From Mucilaginibacter auburnensis (GTDB taxonomy: Bacteria > Bacteroidota > Bacteroidia > Sphingobacteriales > Sphingobacteriaceae): a stretch of DNA of 64,000 nucleotides. The translations under genes were made by a program, and so were the position numbers. Location of the stretch: assembly GCF_002797815.1 (NCBI RefSeq), contig NZ_PGFJ01000001.1, positions 930,001 through 994,000 of the forward strand. The letters run 5' to 3'. Below the pieces are notes generated by a model. The model did no database searches. It was not told where the DNA came from and saw only the letters and a list, made by a program, of their open reading frames with translations. Below, piece by piece: positions 53,798-63,257 of the stretch; positions within the stretch are counted from its first letter, which is position 1; each line of letters begins with the position of its first letter.

Positions 53798-55288
53798 TTG
53801 TCAACTGCTAAAAAATTTGCGGGCCAAACGGCTATCTATGGTTTGAGTACCATAGTGTCCAGAACACTTACCTTTTTTTTAACGCCACTTTATGTAAGAG
53901 TTTTGCCCATGGCAATGGGCGGGTATGGGGTGTTTACCTACATGTTTTCTTATGCGTCAGTTTTAAATGCCATTCTCTCATTTGGTATGGAAACTACCTA
54001 CTTCAGATACCTTAACAAAGAAGAGATAAACAAGCAACAGGTTTACAATAATACGTTTGGAGCAATCATCATTATATCAACGGTGTTTTTGTTGCTTACA
54101 ATGCCGTTCAGCAATACGGTTGCATCAATTATACAATTTGGCAAAACCAGCGAAGCTGATTTTGCCAGATTTATACGTTATCTGGTTGCTATTTTAGTAT
54201 TAGACGCTTGGTGCGTTATTCCTTTTGCCAAGCTAAGGGCAGAGGGGCGCCCGGGGCGTTTCGGGGGTATAAAACTGGCTAACGTAATGGTTTTTGTTGG
54301 GGTTAATCTGCTATTGCTGGTGGTGCTCCCTTTCTGGATATCACACCAATACTCAGGTTGGGAATCTTTGCAAGGCCTTGTGCTACGCAATAAGGTTGAG
54401 TACATTTTTATATCTAACCTAACCGCAAGCGCAGTTACATTGCTACTGCTGCTGCCTGAAATTAAGAACGTTAGGCCCAACATAGATAAAGCTGTTTTTA
54501 AGGACATGCTGGTTTACAGTTGGCCTGTGTTAGTAGCCAATTTGTCTTTTATTGTAAACGAGAACTTTGATAAACTTTTGTTAGGCAATTTGCTGCCTAA
54601 TGATATTAGTGAAAGCGAGGTGGCCATATATGGCGGGTGTGCAAAGATCGCTATCTTTTTAAGCATTTTTGTTCAGGCGTTTAGGCTGGGGGCCGAACCA
54701 TTCTTCTTTAGCCATGCTAAAAACAAAAATGCTGGCCAAACCTACGCACGCATTATGGACTACTTTGTAATTGCCATATGCATGATATTTGTTGGGCTAA
54801 CGGCCAACATAGAAATACTTAAATATTTTATTCCAAAACAAAGGTACTGGGTGGGTTTGCCTGTAATCCCTCCTTTACTATTTGGCTACGTAAGTTTAGG
54901 TATTTATATGAATCTGTCAGTGTGGTACAAACTTTCTGATCAAACTAAGTATGGGTTGTATATATCAGGAGTGGGGGCAATATTCACCATTGTACTCAAT
55001 TATATATTTATACCTAAATACAGCTACATGGCTTCTGCATGGATATCGTTCTCTGCGTATACTGTCATGATGTTGTTATCCTATTTTTGGGGACAAAAAA
55101 ATTATCCCATTCCTTACAATATAAAAAAGAGTCTCGCTTATATCCTCTCAGCTGCTTTTCTCGTTTATATATCTTTCTATGTTTTCAATCGTAACATTTT
55201 TATAGGCAATGGCCTTTTAATTGCGTTTGCATCTGTAGCTTTATATTTTGAGTGGAAAAGTTTAAAATCTATTTTTATTAAGTCATGA
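53798..55288 (+). CDS. Polysaccharide biosynthesis flippase (Wzx/MATE-like)
   Basis: A 496-residue membrane protein with about 12-14 hydrophobic segments, opening with [19 protein letters not shown]. This is the typical start of polysaccharide flippases that move lipid-linked sugar units across the inner membrane. The first ATG is far inside the first helices, so the start is the TTG at 53798; a base-level check would confirm it. It is followed by dut with a 4-base overlap (ATGA). Confidence 0.87.
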   Translation: MSTAKKFAGQTAIYGLSTIVSRTLTFFLTPLYVRVLPMAMGGYGVFTYMFSYASVLNAILSFGMETTYFRYLNKEEINKQQVYNNTFGAIIIISTVFLLLTMPFSNTVASIIQFGKTSEADFARFIRYLVAILVLDAWCVIPFAKLRAEGRPGRFGGIKLANVMVFVGVNLLLLVVLPFWISHQYSGWESLQGLVLRNKVEYIFISNLTASAVTLLLLLPEIKNVRPNIDKAVFKDMLVYSWPVLVANLSFIVNENFDKLLLGNLLPNDISESEVAIYGGCAKIAIFLSIFVQAFRLGAEPFFFSHAKNKNAGQTYARIMDYFVIAICMIFVGLTANIEILKYFIPKQRYWVGLPVIPPLLFGYVSLGIYMNLSVWYKLSDQTKYGLYISGVGAIFTIVLNYIFIPKYSYMASAWISFSAYTVMMLLSYFWGQKNYPIPYNIKKSLAYILSAAFLVYISFYVFNRNIFIGNGLLIAFASVALYFEWKSLKSIFIKS

Positions 55289-55716
55289 CCATTCGCGTTA
55301 TCAATAAATCTAACAACAGTTTACCTGCTTACGAAACTTTACACGCTGCCGGCATGGACCTTCGTGCTAACCTTGAGGCGCCTGTATTGTTAAAACCGTT
55401 AGAGCGTAAACTTATTCCAACCGGGCTTTATATTGAATTGCCCGAGGGATTCGAGGCGCAAATACGCCCGCGCAGCGGCCTGGCTTATAAACATGGCATA
55501 AGCATAGTAAATGCGCCGGGAACAATTGACGCCGACTACCGCGGCGAGATAGGCGTATTGCTGGTTAACTTGTCTGACCAGGTTTTCGATGTTAATCCCG
55601 GTGAGCGCATAGCGCAAATGGTAGTTGCCCGACATGAAAAAGTGGAATGGCAGCAAGTTGAAGAATTGAGCGAAACCGGCCGCGGCGCAGGCGGGTATGG
55701 ACATACCGGCAAATAA
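55285..55716 (+). CDS. dut: dUTP diphosphatase
   Basis: A 143-residue trimeric dUTPase that turns dUTP into dUMP and pyrophosphate. Motifs I to V can be read as [39 protein letters not shown] and [11 protein letters not shown]. The last has Tyr where most enzymes have Phe. It overlaps the flippase stop by four bases and leads into the TPR gene, an envelope-gene context that is odd for a nucleotide enzyme. dcd, which makes its substrate, is at 10.9 kb. Confidence 0.96.
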   Translation: MTIRVINKSNNSLPAYETLHAAGMDLRANLEAPVLLKPLERKLIPTGLYIELPEGFEAQIRPRSGLAYKHGISIVNAPGTIDADYRGEIGVLLVNLSDQVFDVNPGERIAQMVVARHEKVEWQQVEELSETGRGAGGYGHTGK

Positions 55717-55771
55717 AATAATTAAGGAGATTACAGCATTGGCAATAGTGGCGTTGAATACAATTGATATA

Positions 55772-57484
55772 ATGAACAGAAAACGGGGCAAGTATTTATT
55801 GATGGTTGTCTGCCTCGTTGTGTCTGTACAAAACCTGCAGGCGCAGGGTCGACGCGGAGCGCAAGCTGAAGCGCAAAGCGTTGAGCAGCTGTTTTACGCC
55901 GCGCTTACAAAAAAAACAATTGACGATAACGCAGGTGCGGCAACCCTCTTTGCCAAAATACTGGAGATAGAGCCATCTAATGATGCGTCGTTATATGAAT
56001 TGGCTAACATCAAAAAGCTACAGAATAACTATCCCGCAGCTACGCCATTGTTGGAAAAGGCCGTTACGTTAAAGCCCGATAATACGTGGTACTGGCTGTC
56101 CCTTGCTGATGTTTATGAAAAAAGTAATGAGTTTAGTAAACTCGAAAATGTTTTCACCCAGTTGATCAGGCTGAATCCGGATAAGGTTGATATTTATTTT
56201 GATAAAGCCAATGCATTGTTTTTACAAGGCAAGTATGATGATGCTTTAAAGGTGTACAATGATATTGAGAAAATAACAGGCCCAAGCGATGATTTGACCA
56301 TTAACCGGCAGAAAGTGTATCTGAAGCAAGGGAATCCGGATAAGGCAGCTGCATCCTTAGAAACTTTGATCAGCGCTAATCCTACCAACACGCGGTATTA
56401 CCTTATGTTGGCCGATCTGTACAATTCCATTAACCAGCGCGATAAAACAGTGCAGGTATTAGAACGTGCCAAAAAGATTGATCCCGAAAATGGACTGATA
56501 CGCCTGGCGCTGGCAGATATCTATCGGGATAAAAAGAATATTGAAGGAAGTTTTAGCGAATTGGAGAAAGCTTTCTCCGTACCCGAACTTAACATTGAGC
56601 AAAAAATACGCATCATTGCCGGCTACATACCACAGTTTCCTGACCCTAACGCAAAAGCGAGTGCATTAGCGTTAGCCAAGTTACTGGTTGCAAGTCATCC
56701 TGAGGACGCAAGATCTTACTCATTATATGGCGATATATTGTTGCAGAATGATAAGGTAGCTGAAGCTAAAGCCGCTTATCAAAAATCGTTGGCTATCAAC
56801 AATCAAACTTATGAGGTACGCGAGCAATTGGTGCGCATAGCTTTAAGCGAAAACGATTTGGCAACGGTCATCAAAGAAGGTGAAGATGCTTTGGCTTTTT
56901 TCCCCAACCAGGCCAGCATGAATTATTTTGTTGGGTTGGCATTTCTGCAAAAAAAAGACGCTAAAAAAGCATTAGGCTATTTAAAGAATGCAACTTCGCT
57001 TGAACTGGAAGATAAGGAGATACTGTCTCAATCATACTCCGCATTGGGCGATTGTTATCATGAATTGCAGAACAATAAAAGTTCTGATGAAAGTTACGAT
57101 AAATCTCTCCAGCATAATGCCGACAATATTTACACGTTAAATAACTATGCCTACTATTTAGCTATACGTGGCGAAAACCTGGTAAAAGCGGCAACCATGG
57201 CTAAACGCGCCGTAGAGCTAAAGCCCGATAATGCATCATTTGAAGACACTTATGCATGGGTGCTATTCAAACAAAAAAAGTATACCGAGGCTAAAACATG
57301 GATGGAAAAAGCCATGCAGCACAATAAGGATAAAAGTGCTACCCAGGCAGAACATTACGGCGATATTTTGTTTAATATGGGAAATGCCGATGCAGCCTTA
57401 CAGAACTGGTTGAAAGCTAAAGAATATGGCGGAAAGTCGGCAGTGTTAGAGCGTAAAATAAATGAGAAAAAATATAGCGAATAA
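55772..57484 (+). CDS. Tetratricopeptide repeat protein
   Basis: A 570-residue exported protein with a signal peptide (residues 1 to about 24, ending NLQAQ). Many TPR units follow, with spaced Ala, Gly, Tyr and Pro residues as in TLFAKILEIEPSNDASLYEL and ALKVYNDIEKITGPSDD. TPRs are protein-binding scaffolds. I start at MNRKRGKYL; 25 upstream codons overlap the dut 3' end and are unlikely. It overlaps the DUF4292 gene by 23 bases, so the two are coupled. Confidence 0.9.
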   Translation: MNRKRGKYLLMVVCLVVSVQNLQAQGRRGAQAEAQSVEQLFYAALTKKTIDDNAGAATLFAKILEIEPSNDASLYELANIKKLQNNYPAATPLLEKAVTLKPDNTWYWLSLADVYEKSNEFSKLENVFTQLIRLNPDKVDIYFDKANALFLQGKYDDALKVYNDIEKITGPSDDLTINRQKVYLKQGNPDKAAASLETLISANPTNTRYYLMLADLYNSINQRDKTVQVLERAKKIDPENGLIRLALADIYRDKKNIEGSFSELEKAFSVPELNIEQKIRIIAGYIPQFPDPNAKASALALAKLLVASHPEDARSYSLYGDILLQNDKVAEAKAAYQKSLAINNQTYEVREQLVRIALSENDLATVIKEGEDALAFFPNQASMNYFVGLAFLQKKDAKKALGYLKNATSLELEDKEILSQSYSALGDCYHELQNNKSSDESYDKSLQHNADNIYTLNNYAYYLAIRGENLVKAATMAKRAVELKPDNASFEDTYAWVLFKQKKYTEAKTWMEKAMQHNKDKSATQAEHYGDILFNMGNADAALQNWLKAKEYGGKSAVLERKINEKKYSE

Positions 57485-58259
57485 AATAGCGGTTGCTTTT
57501 TTGGTAGTTTTAGTAGTTACCGGGTGTAAAACAAAAAAAGCCCTGACTGCAGCACCGGCTGCTACAACGCCTGTTGTGGTTGATAACTCAAAAGCAAATA
57601 CCATAGCGGCCATAAAAGACAGGCAGCTCAATTTCAAAACATTTTCCGGTAAGGCAAACGCTCAGCTCAACATTGACAATGATAATAAGAATGTTAACAT
57701 GAACATTCGTATTGATCATGGCAAACAAATATGGGTTTCCATCTCTGTTACGGTATTGGCAACATTTGAGGTGGCCCGCGCAGTAATTACCCCGGATAGT
57801 ATTAAGATTGTTAATAAGCTGCAAGGCGTTTATATTAAAAAGCCGTTTAGCTATGTGCATAATTATGCAGGTAAGCAGGTTAATTTTGCTACAGTGGAGG
57901 CGTTGCTGACAGGTAATGCAATACCGGAATTTTTGTCAACTAATGCCGATCTGAAACAGGCAAACGGCAACGTTTCGCTTTCAGGCAGTATGCAGGAGTT
58001 ACTTTATACGTTAGTGTTCAACCCCGATTTAAAAGTAAGACAGTTGGATCTTTCTAATAGCGCCCAGCAGCAATCGTTACAGGTTACTAACAACAGTTTT
58101 GTGTTGGTTGATAGTCGCACACTGCCGTCACAGATTGCCATTAACTCTAATGTTAAAGGGAAAAAAATAAATATCAATCTGGAGTATTCAAAAGTTGAGC
58201 TTGACCGTGCGTTGGAAACTCCTTTCAATATCCCTGAAAGCTATACACCTGCCAATTAA
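57462..58259 (+). CDS. DUF4292 domain-containing lipoprotein
   Basis: A 265-residue lipoprotein (lipobox VTGC at about residue 22) of the DUF4292 family, common in Bacteroidota. The domain from LNFKTFSGKANAQLNIDND onward resembles LolA/LolB-like folds that bind lipoproteins or lipids. That link is inference and the function is unproven. It lies between the TPR and EnvC-like genes, and the overlap and short gap suggest one envelope operon. Confidence 0.85.
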   Translation: MRKNIANKIAVAFLVVLVVTGCKTKKALTAAPAATTPVVVDNSKANTIAAIKDRQLNFKTFSGKANAQLNIDNDNKNVNMNIRIDHGKQIWVSISVTVLATFEVARAVITPDSIKIVNKLQGVYIKKPFSYVHNYAGKQVNFATVEALLTGNAIPEFLSTNADLKQANGNVSLSGSMQELLYTLVFNPDLKVRQLDLSNSAQQQSLQVTNNSFVLVDSRTLPSQIAINSNVKGKKININLEYSKVELDRALETPFNIPESYTPAN

Positions 58260-58265
58260 AATTTA

Positions 58266-58273
58266 TACTTTTG
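58266..58273 (+). promoter_or_regulatory. -7 promoter box for the EnvC-like gene
   Basis: TACTTTTG matches TAnnTTTG and ends five bases before the ATG at 58279, so an internal promoter could give a nearly leaderless transcript inside the operon. Confidence 0.45.
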
Positions 58274-58278
58274 AAGGG

Positions 58279-59565
58279 ATGAAATTTTTCAAGGTACTCT
58301 TCTTTTTGCTATGTGTTACAGCAACATTAACCGTTTGCGCCCAATCAAGTGAGCAGTTAAAACGTCAGCGCGATAAATATAACCAGGAATTAGAGGCGCT
58401 TACCCGCGAGTATAATGCAACGCTTAATAATAAAAAAGCAACCATTAAGCAGCTAAATATTCTTAAAGCACAGATTAATCTGCGCGAGAAAAAAATCACT
58501 AACATCAACGCCGAAGTACGCAACCTGAGCAGCCAGATAGCCGAGAATACAAATACAGTACACAGTTTACAGCAGCAGTTGGATCAGTTGCGTAAGGAAT
58601 ATGAGGCAATGGTGCTTTTTGCTTACCGCAACAAAAGCGGATACAACAAACTGATGTTTATTTTCGCTGCCAAAGACTTTAACCAGGCTTATAAGCGTTT
58701 AAAATACTTACAGGAGTTTGCTTCCTACCGTAAAAGGCAGGCACAATATATTGAAGAGAAACAAAAGGAATTACACGTTTACATAGTTAGGTTAGACAGA
58801 ACCAAAGACGAAAAGAACCATCTTTTACTGGATCAGGAAAAAGAGAAGGAAAATTTAGGGAAACAAAGAAGCGACCAGCAACTGGTGGTGAAGGATCTTT
58901 CAAAACAAGAGGGGCAACTAAAAACTGCCCAGAAAGATATTCAACGTAAAATAGTTGCTACAGACAGGGCCATTAGGGCAGCTATATCGCGCGAAATTGC
59001 AGAGGCTCGCCGCAGGGAAGAAGAAGCAGCAAAGGCCAGGGCTGCTGCTGCAGCAGCAGCGGCTAAGGCAGCTAATAAAGAAGCTCCGGCTCCCGCAGCG
59101 CCTGTTGCGCGTAAAACCACCAGCGAGGTGTTAAACTCTACGCCTGAAGCCGCGGCTTTGTCAAGTAATTTTTTGGGTAATCGAGGGCGTCTACCATGGC
59201 CGGTTACTTCGGGACAGATTATCCAGGGGTTTGGCACTAATACTGTTGAAGGTATAAAAGTTGATAACGACGGTATTGACATCAGAACATCTGCGGGGGC
59301 AACTGTTAGGGCCGTGTTTGAGGGGGAGGTTAGTTCTGTTTCTGATATTTTAGGTTCTTACCTTGTAATTATTAGGCATGGTGAGTATTTTACAGCTTAC
59401 AGCAACTTAAAATCAACAAACGTATCAAAAGGGCAAAAGGTAAGCACAAAGCAAATAATTGGCTCTGCGGCTACTGATGCAGCTACGGGAGAAACGCTTG
59501 TAAGCTTCAAAGTTTATAAAGGACAGACCTCTGTAAACCCCGAGATATGGTTAGCCAACAGATAG
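58279..59565 (+). CDS. EnvC-like murein hydrolase activator
   Basis: A 428-residue exported protein with a signal peptide (about 1-21, ending VCAQ), a long coiled coil (about 25-245, rich in Gln, Lys and Glu), an Ala-rich linker, and a C-terminal M23/LytM domain (from about 310). The LytM domain lacks the metal ligands: NDGIDIRT has Asp where active enzymes have His, and YSNLKS replaces the His-x-His strand. It therefore probably activates amidases instead of cutting peptidoglycan itself. Confidence 0.9.
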   Translation: MKFFKVLFFLLCVTATLTVCAQSSEQLKRQRDKYNQELEALTREYNATLNNKKATIKQLNILKAQINLREKKITNINAEVRNLSSQIAENTNTVHSLQQQLDQLRKEYEAMVLFAYRNKSGYNKLMFIFAAKDFNQAYKRLKYLQEFASYRKRQAQYIEEKQKELHVYIVRLDRTKDEKNHLLLDQEKEKENLGKQRSDQQLVVKDLSKQEGQLKTAQKDIQRKIVATDRAIRAAISREIAEARRREEEAAKARAAAAAAAAKAANKEAPAPAAPVARKTTSEVLNSTPEAAALSSNFLGNRGRLPWPVTSGQIIQGFGTNTVEGIKVDNDGIDIRTSAGATVRAVFEGEVSSVSDILGSYLVIIRHGEYFTAYSNLKSTNVSKGQKVSTKQIIGSAATDAATGETLVSFKVYKGQTSVNPEIWLANR

Positions 59566-59592
59566 TTGGTGTTTTATAAAATATTAATTGCA

Positions 59593-59600
59593 TATATTTG
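59593..59600 (+). promoter_or_regulatory. -7 promoter box for the first tatA-like gene
   Basis: TATATTTG matches TAnnTTTG and ends 22 bases before the ATG at 59623. Confidence 0.5.
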
Positions 59601-59622
59601 TAACCTTAAATTTAAAGAGAAG

Positions 59623-60078
59623 ATGCTGAGCGGTGTGTTTTTATTATTTGATATCGGCGGGCAAGAATTGTTATTGTTACTGGTAGTTGCATTGGTGCTG
59701 TTTGGCGGCGATAAATTACCTGAATTAGCAAAGGGACTGGGTAAAGGTATCCGCGATTTTAAAGATGCTTCAGAGGGTGTAAAACGCGAGATCAATAACC
59801 AGATAGATAACTTTGAAGTTAAGAAAAGAGAAGAAGAGCGCGCCAAACAAGTTGCAGAAGAGCTGCCTATCGAAAATGATACAAATCGTTTTATAGAGGA
59901 GAAATCATCAGAAAATGATTACATGGCGCACAGTAAGCCTGTTAGTCAAGATTATGTTGCCACCGGCGATCAGGTAGAATTTGAACAACATCCAGAACAG
60001 GACACAGTAAATGAGAGCGAAGAACAGCAACCTGTAAAAGTTGTTAAGGCTCAGGCTAACGAAAAAACAATATTTTAA
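59623..60078 (+). CDS. TatA/E-family protein with long acidic tail
   Basis: A 151-residue Tat component. A short membrane helix (about 5-27, GGQELLLLLVVALVLFGGDK) is followed by the amphipathic helix LPELAKGLGKGIRDFKDASE, the TatA hallmark. A long acidic tail of about 90 residues follows, rich in Glu, Gln and Asp, which is longer than in ordinary TatA. The first ATG (19 codons earlier) is inside the EnvC-gene junction and unlikely. A second, 55-residue TatA lies 24 bases downstream. Confidence 0.88.
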   Translation: MLSGVFLLFDIGGQELLLLLVVALVLFGGDKLPELAKGLGKGIRDFKDASEGVKREINNQIDNFEVKKREEERAKQVAEELPIENDTNRFIEEKSSENDYMAHSKPVSQDYVATGDQVEFEQHPEQDTVNESEEQQPVKVVKAQANEKTIF

Positions 60079-60102
60079 CCATTATATTAAAACAGAGAAA
60101 TC

Positions 60103-60270
60103 ATGGGATTTGGAATGCAGGAAATCATTGTAATTCTTTTAATAGTATTACTGCTGTTTGGCGGTAAGAAAATACCTGAACTAATGAAAGGTTTAGGTAA
60201 AGGCGTAAAAGAATTCAAAGACGCGCAAAACGGTACAGGCGAAACCGCAGAAGAGAAGCCTAAAGCTTAA
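60103..60270 (+). CDS. tatA: TatA, small paralog
   Basis: A 55-residue protein: an N-terminal membrane helix ([19 protein letters not shown]), the hinge and amphipathic helix [19 protein letters not shown], and a short Glu/Lys tail. This is a standard TatA, the pore-forming subunit that works with TatC. It was found by translating the gap between larger genes. The paralog upstream shares the hinge and helix, so this is a tandem duplication, with one copy gaining a tail. Confidence 0.88.
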   Translation: MGFGMQEIIVILLIVLLLFGGKKIPELMKGLGKGVKEFKDAQNGTGETAEEKPKA

Positions 60271-60310
60271 GTTTAGCTAAAGTCTTTATTTACGATATTT
60301 AATTGAAATA

Positions 60311-60360
60311 ACTTATCTGTTGAAATTTTTGTGCATTTCAACGGATAAGTTTTTTATTTT
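60311..60360 (+). terminator. Terminator after tandem tatA genes
   Basis: Sixteen-base arms with one G-T pair and an 8-base loop are followed by a T-rich run (TTTTTTATTTT). It closes the envelope/tat transcript before gatA. Confidence 0.85.
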
Positions 60361-60368
60361 AGGCCCCT

Positions 60369-61796
60369 ATGATTAAATCTTACTCCTCTTTATCTGAAAT
60401 ACAAAGTGGATTAAAAAGCGGAACCATCACTACGAAAGCGTTGGTTGAGCATTATCTGGGTAATATACATCAATACGCCCACCTTAACGCTTTTAACGAG
60501 GTGTTTGAAGAGGAGGCCCTGCAGAATGCTGTGCTTGTTGACGAAAAGTTAAAGCAGGGTACCGCAGGTAGGTTAGCCGGAATGGTTATTGCCATAAAAG
60601 ACAACATTTGCTACCAGGGCCATGAGGTTACCGCGTCTTCAAAAATTTTAGAGGGCTTCAAATCTATATACTCATCAACTGTTGTTGAGCGCTTGCTTAA
60701 CGAAGATGCTATCATTATTGGTCGTTGCAATTGCGATGAGTTTGCCATGGGAGCATCTAATGAATCATCTTACTTTGGTTTGGTGAAGAACCATGCCGAC
60801 AATAACTGCGTCCCGGGTGGATCTTCAGGCGGTTCGGCAGTGGCGGTACAGGCAGATATGTGCCATGCCGCTATCGGTACTGATACGGGAGGTTCAATCC
60901 GTCAGCCGGCTGCCTTTTGCGGACTGGTTGGACTTAAACCTACTTATGGCCGTGTTTCACGCTACGGTTTAATTGCTTATGGATCATCGTTTGATCAGGC
61001 TGGTCCGCTTACACGTTCAGTTGAAGATGCTGCGCTGCTATTGGAGATAATGGCTGGTGCTGATGAGTACGATAGTACCACCTCGCAATTGCCTGTTGAT
61101 GCTTATGGTGCCGAACTGAAAAAGTCATCAGGTAAGAAAAAAATAGCTTATTTGCGTGAGGCTTTAACAAGTGATGGGGTTGATGAAGAGGTAAAGAAAG
61201 TTTTAAATGATGCTATTGATAAACTTCGTGCCGATGGCCACGAGGTCGAGCCGGTTGAGTTTGATTACCTGGAATATATTGTACCTACATACTATATTTT
61301 GACCATGGCAGAAGCGTCTTCAAACCTGGCCAGATTTGATGGTGTTCACTACGGTTATCGAAGTAAAGGTGCTACCGATTTAATGTCGACCTACAAACTT
61401 TCACGTACGGAAGGTTTTGGTAAAGAAGTTAAGCGCCGTATAATGCTGGGTACGTTTGTTTTAAGCGCCGGTTATTATGATGCCTACTATGCTAAAGCCC
61501 AAAAGGTACGCAGATTGATAAAAGAACGTACAGACAGCATTTTAAAAGAATTTGATTTTATACTGATACCAACAGCGCCAGAGCCTGCGTTTGAGATAGG
61601 TCACATCAGCGATGATCCGTTGAAAAGTTACATGGCCGATATATTTACCGTACAGGCATCGTTAGCAGGGGTACCTGCAATTTCTTTGCCTGCCGGAAAC
61701 AATCTCAGAGGTTTACCGTTAGGTTTGCAACTGTTAACCAGCCATTTCAATGAACAGGAATTATTAAATTTTTCTAAATATTTCGTTGAACTATAA
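60369..61796 (+). CDS. gatA: Asp/Glu-tRNA amidotransferase subunit A
   Basis: A 475-residue amidase subunit of GatCAB, which converts Glu-tRNA(Gln) and Asp-tRNA(Asn) to the amides. The Ser-Ser-Lys triad can be placed at Lys77 (AIKDNICY), Ser152 (PGGSSGGSAV) and Ser176 (DTGGSIRQP). GatB and GatC are not in the window. It is a single-gene unit between a strong terminator and the MltD-like gene. Confidence 0.95.
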   Translation: MIKSYSSLSEIQSGLKSGTITTKALVEHYLGNIHQYAHLNAFNEVFEEEALQNAVLVDEKLKQGTAGRLAGMVIAIKDNICYQGHEVTASSKILEGFKSIYSSTVVERLLNEDAIIIGRCNCDEFAMGASNESSYFGLVKNHADNNCVPGGSSGGSAVAVQADMCHAAIGTDTGGSIRQPAAFCGLVGLKPTYGRVSRYGLIAYGSSFDQAGPLTRSVEDAALLLEIMAGADEYDSTTSQLPVDAYGAELKKSSGKKKIAYLREALTSDGVDEEVKKVLNDAIDKLRADGHEVEPVEFDYLEYIVPTYYILTMAEASSNLARFDGVHYGYRSKGATDLMSTYKLSRTEGFGKEVKRRIMLGTFVLSAGYYDAYYAKAQKVRRLIKERTDSILKEFDFILIPTAPEPAFEIGHISDDPLKSYMADIFTVQASLAGVPAISLPAGNNLRGLPLGLQLLTSHFNEQELLNFSKYFVEL

Positions 61797-61820
61797 ATAT
61801 TTAATAGATTAGCAATCTTA

Positions 61821-61847
61821 GTACGTTCGGCGTACAGGCCTTTTTTT
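61821..61847 (+). terminator. Weak hairpin after gatA
   Basis: GTACG/CGTAC with a TTCGG loop, then AGGCC and a run of seven T. The stem is only 5 bp, so this is a weak candidate. Confidence 0.45.
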
Positions 61848-61864
61848 AACCCTAATGAGAAAGA

Positions 61865-63187
61865 ATGAAGAGAGTATTTGTTATTACCGCTTTATGCCTT
61901 TTATCACACCAGATTATTAAAGCCAACGCCTTACCGGCCGACAGCACTATTAAAAACAAAGCAACTGCTAATGCAACTCCTCCTCCGGCTAATTCAGCTA
62001 TAGGTATAGTAGCGGCGGAATTGTTTCCTGTTGCTAACGTTTCAAAGTCAATTTCTCCATTTGCCGAAAAGCTTAACGCTATTCAAAAGGAGGTTCCGCT
62101 GGATTATAACGAATATGTACAGAGCTACATAGACGTTTACACCCGCCACAAAGACGAAATGAGCCATGTTTTAGGTCTTTCGCAATATTATTTTCCTATT
62201 TACGAGAAGATATTCCGCGAGGCAGGTATTCCCGAAGAAATTAAATATTTATCAATAGTTGAATCTAAGCTTGACCCATTCGCGGTATCTCGTGTAGGCG
62301 CAACTGGTCCGTGGCAGTTTATGCCGGCAACAGCTAAAACATACGGGTTAGTTATGGATAACTACGTGGACGAACGCCGCGACCCCATAAGGGCTTGCTA
62401 TGCTGCCGCTGCTTATTTAAAAGACGCTTACATTGAGTTTGGCGATTGGTTGCTGGCTATTGCATCTTACAATTGTGGTAAAAGTAATGTTGAGCGTGCT
62501 GTTGAAAAATCGGGCGCGTTAGATTTTTGGGCCATAAGACAATATTTGCCTTCCGAGACCAGAAATTATGTTCCTGCTTTTATCGCCATGTCATACGTAA
62601 TGAACTACGCGCATGAGCATGACATTGTTGTGAGGCAGGCATCAATATTAGGCACCACAGATACGCTGATGGTAGACAAAAATATTTCACTAAGCAACAT
62701 AGCCAAGGCGTTGGGGATGGAGCTTAAGGAGATAGCATTGCTTAACCCGCATTACAAAAGGCAAGTTGTTAATGGCAGTACCGAACGTCCTAAGAGGCTG
62801 ATCGTACCTAAATCATTTGATATAAATTACACTGTATTATACACAGCTTTGAATGATCCTAATGCTGTAATACCGGCCCAGCCAAGAAGGGTTATCCCTG
62901 TTGTTGTCCCAAATCCGACAACGATTTCGCCAAATTTGGCCCGAACAGTTAACCCCGTAGTTATTCAAACGTCTGCTCCTTCAGCTTCGGTAAATAACAA
63001 TATACATGTTGTTCAGCGTGGTGAGGATCTGGTTTTTGTAGCTTCAACCTATGGTCTAGATATTGAAGACCTGAAAAAATGGAACCATCTTCGCGGTTAT
63101 AGCTTAACGCCGGGCAGAAAAATTAAACTTACAGCAGATGCTGTAGTTGAAACGCCGGTTAGTGCTAATGCCGGTAAAGATATTTAA
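61865..63187 (+). CDS. MltD-like lytic transglycosylase with LysM domain
   Basis: A 440-residue exported peptidoglycan enzyme. A signal peptide (about 1-22) is followed by a lysozyme-like SLT domain with catalytic Glu133 (SIVESKLDPFAVSRVG) and GPWQFMPATAKTYGL. A degenerate LysM-like stretch (SNIAKALGMELKEIALLNP) and a clear C-terminal LysM (IHVVQRGEDLVFVASTYGL) follow. It cleaves glycan strands between MurNAc and GlcNAc. It lies after gatA and is ended by a terminator. Confidence 0.92.
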   Translation: MKRVFVITALCLLSHQIIKANALPADSTIKNKATANATPPPANSAIGIVAAELFPVANVSKSISPFAEKLNAIQKEVPLDYNEYVQSYIDVYTRHKDEMSHVLGLSQYYFPIYEKIFREAGIPEEIKYLSIVESKLDPFAVSRVGATGPWQFMPATAKTYGLVMDNYVDERRDPIRACYAAAAYLKDAYIEFGDWLLAIASYNCGKSNVERAVEKSGALDFWAIRQYLPSETRNYVPAFIAMSYVMNYAHEHDIVVRQASILGTTDTLMVDKNISLSNIAKALGMELKEIALLNPHYKRQVVNGSTERPKRLIVPKSFDINYTVLYTALNDPNAVIPAQPRRVIPVVVPNPTTISPNLARTVNPVVIQTSAPSASVNNNIHVVQRGEDLVFVASTYGLDIEDLKKWNHLRGYSLTPGRKIKLTADAVVETPVSANAGKDI

Positions 63188-63224
63188 ACTGCAACCGTAA
63201 CACCTGTATTTGAATTGAATTTGT

Positions 63225-63250
63225 AGCCCGTATGTTACCGGGCTTTTTTA
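63225..63250 (+). terminator. Terminator after the transglycosylase gene
   Basis: AGCCCG/CGGGCT with an 8-base loop, followed by TTTTTTATATA. Confidence 0.8.
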
Positions 63251-63257
63251 TATATGT

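Noticed and set aside
55697..55771. Upstream extension of the TPR gene
   Set aside because: The added residues overlap the dut 3' end and would place a non-hydrophobic segment ahead of the signal peptide.
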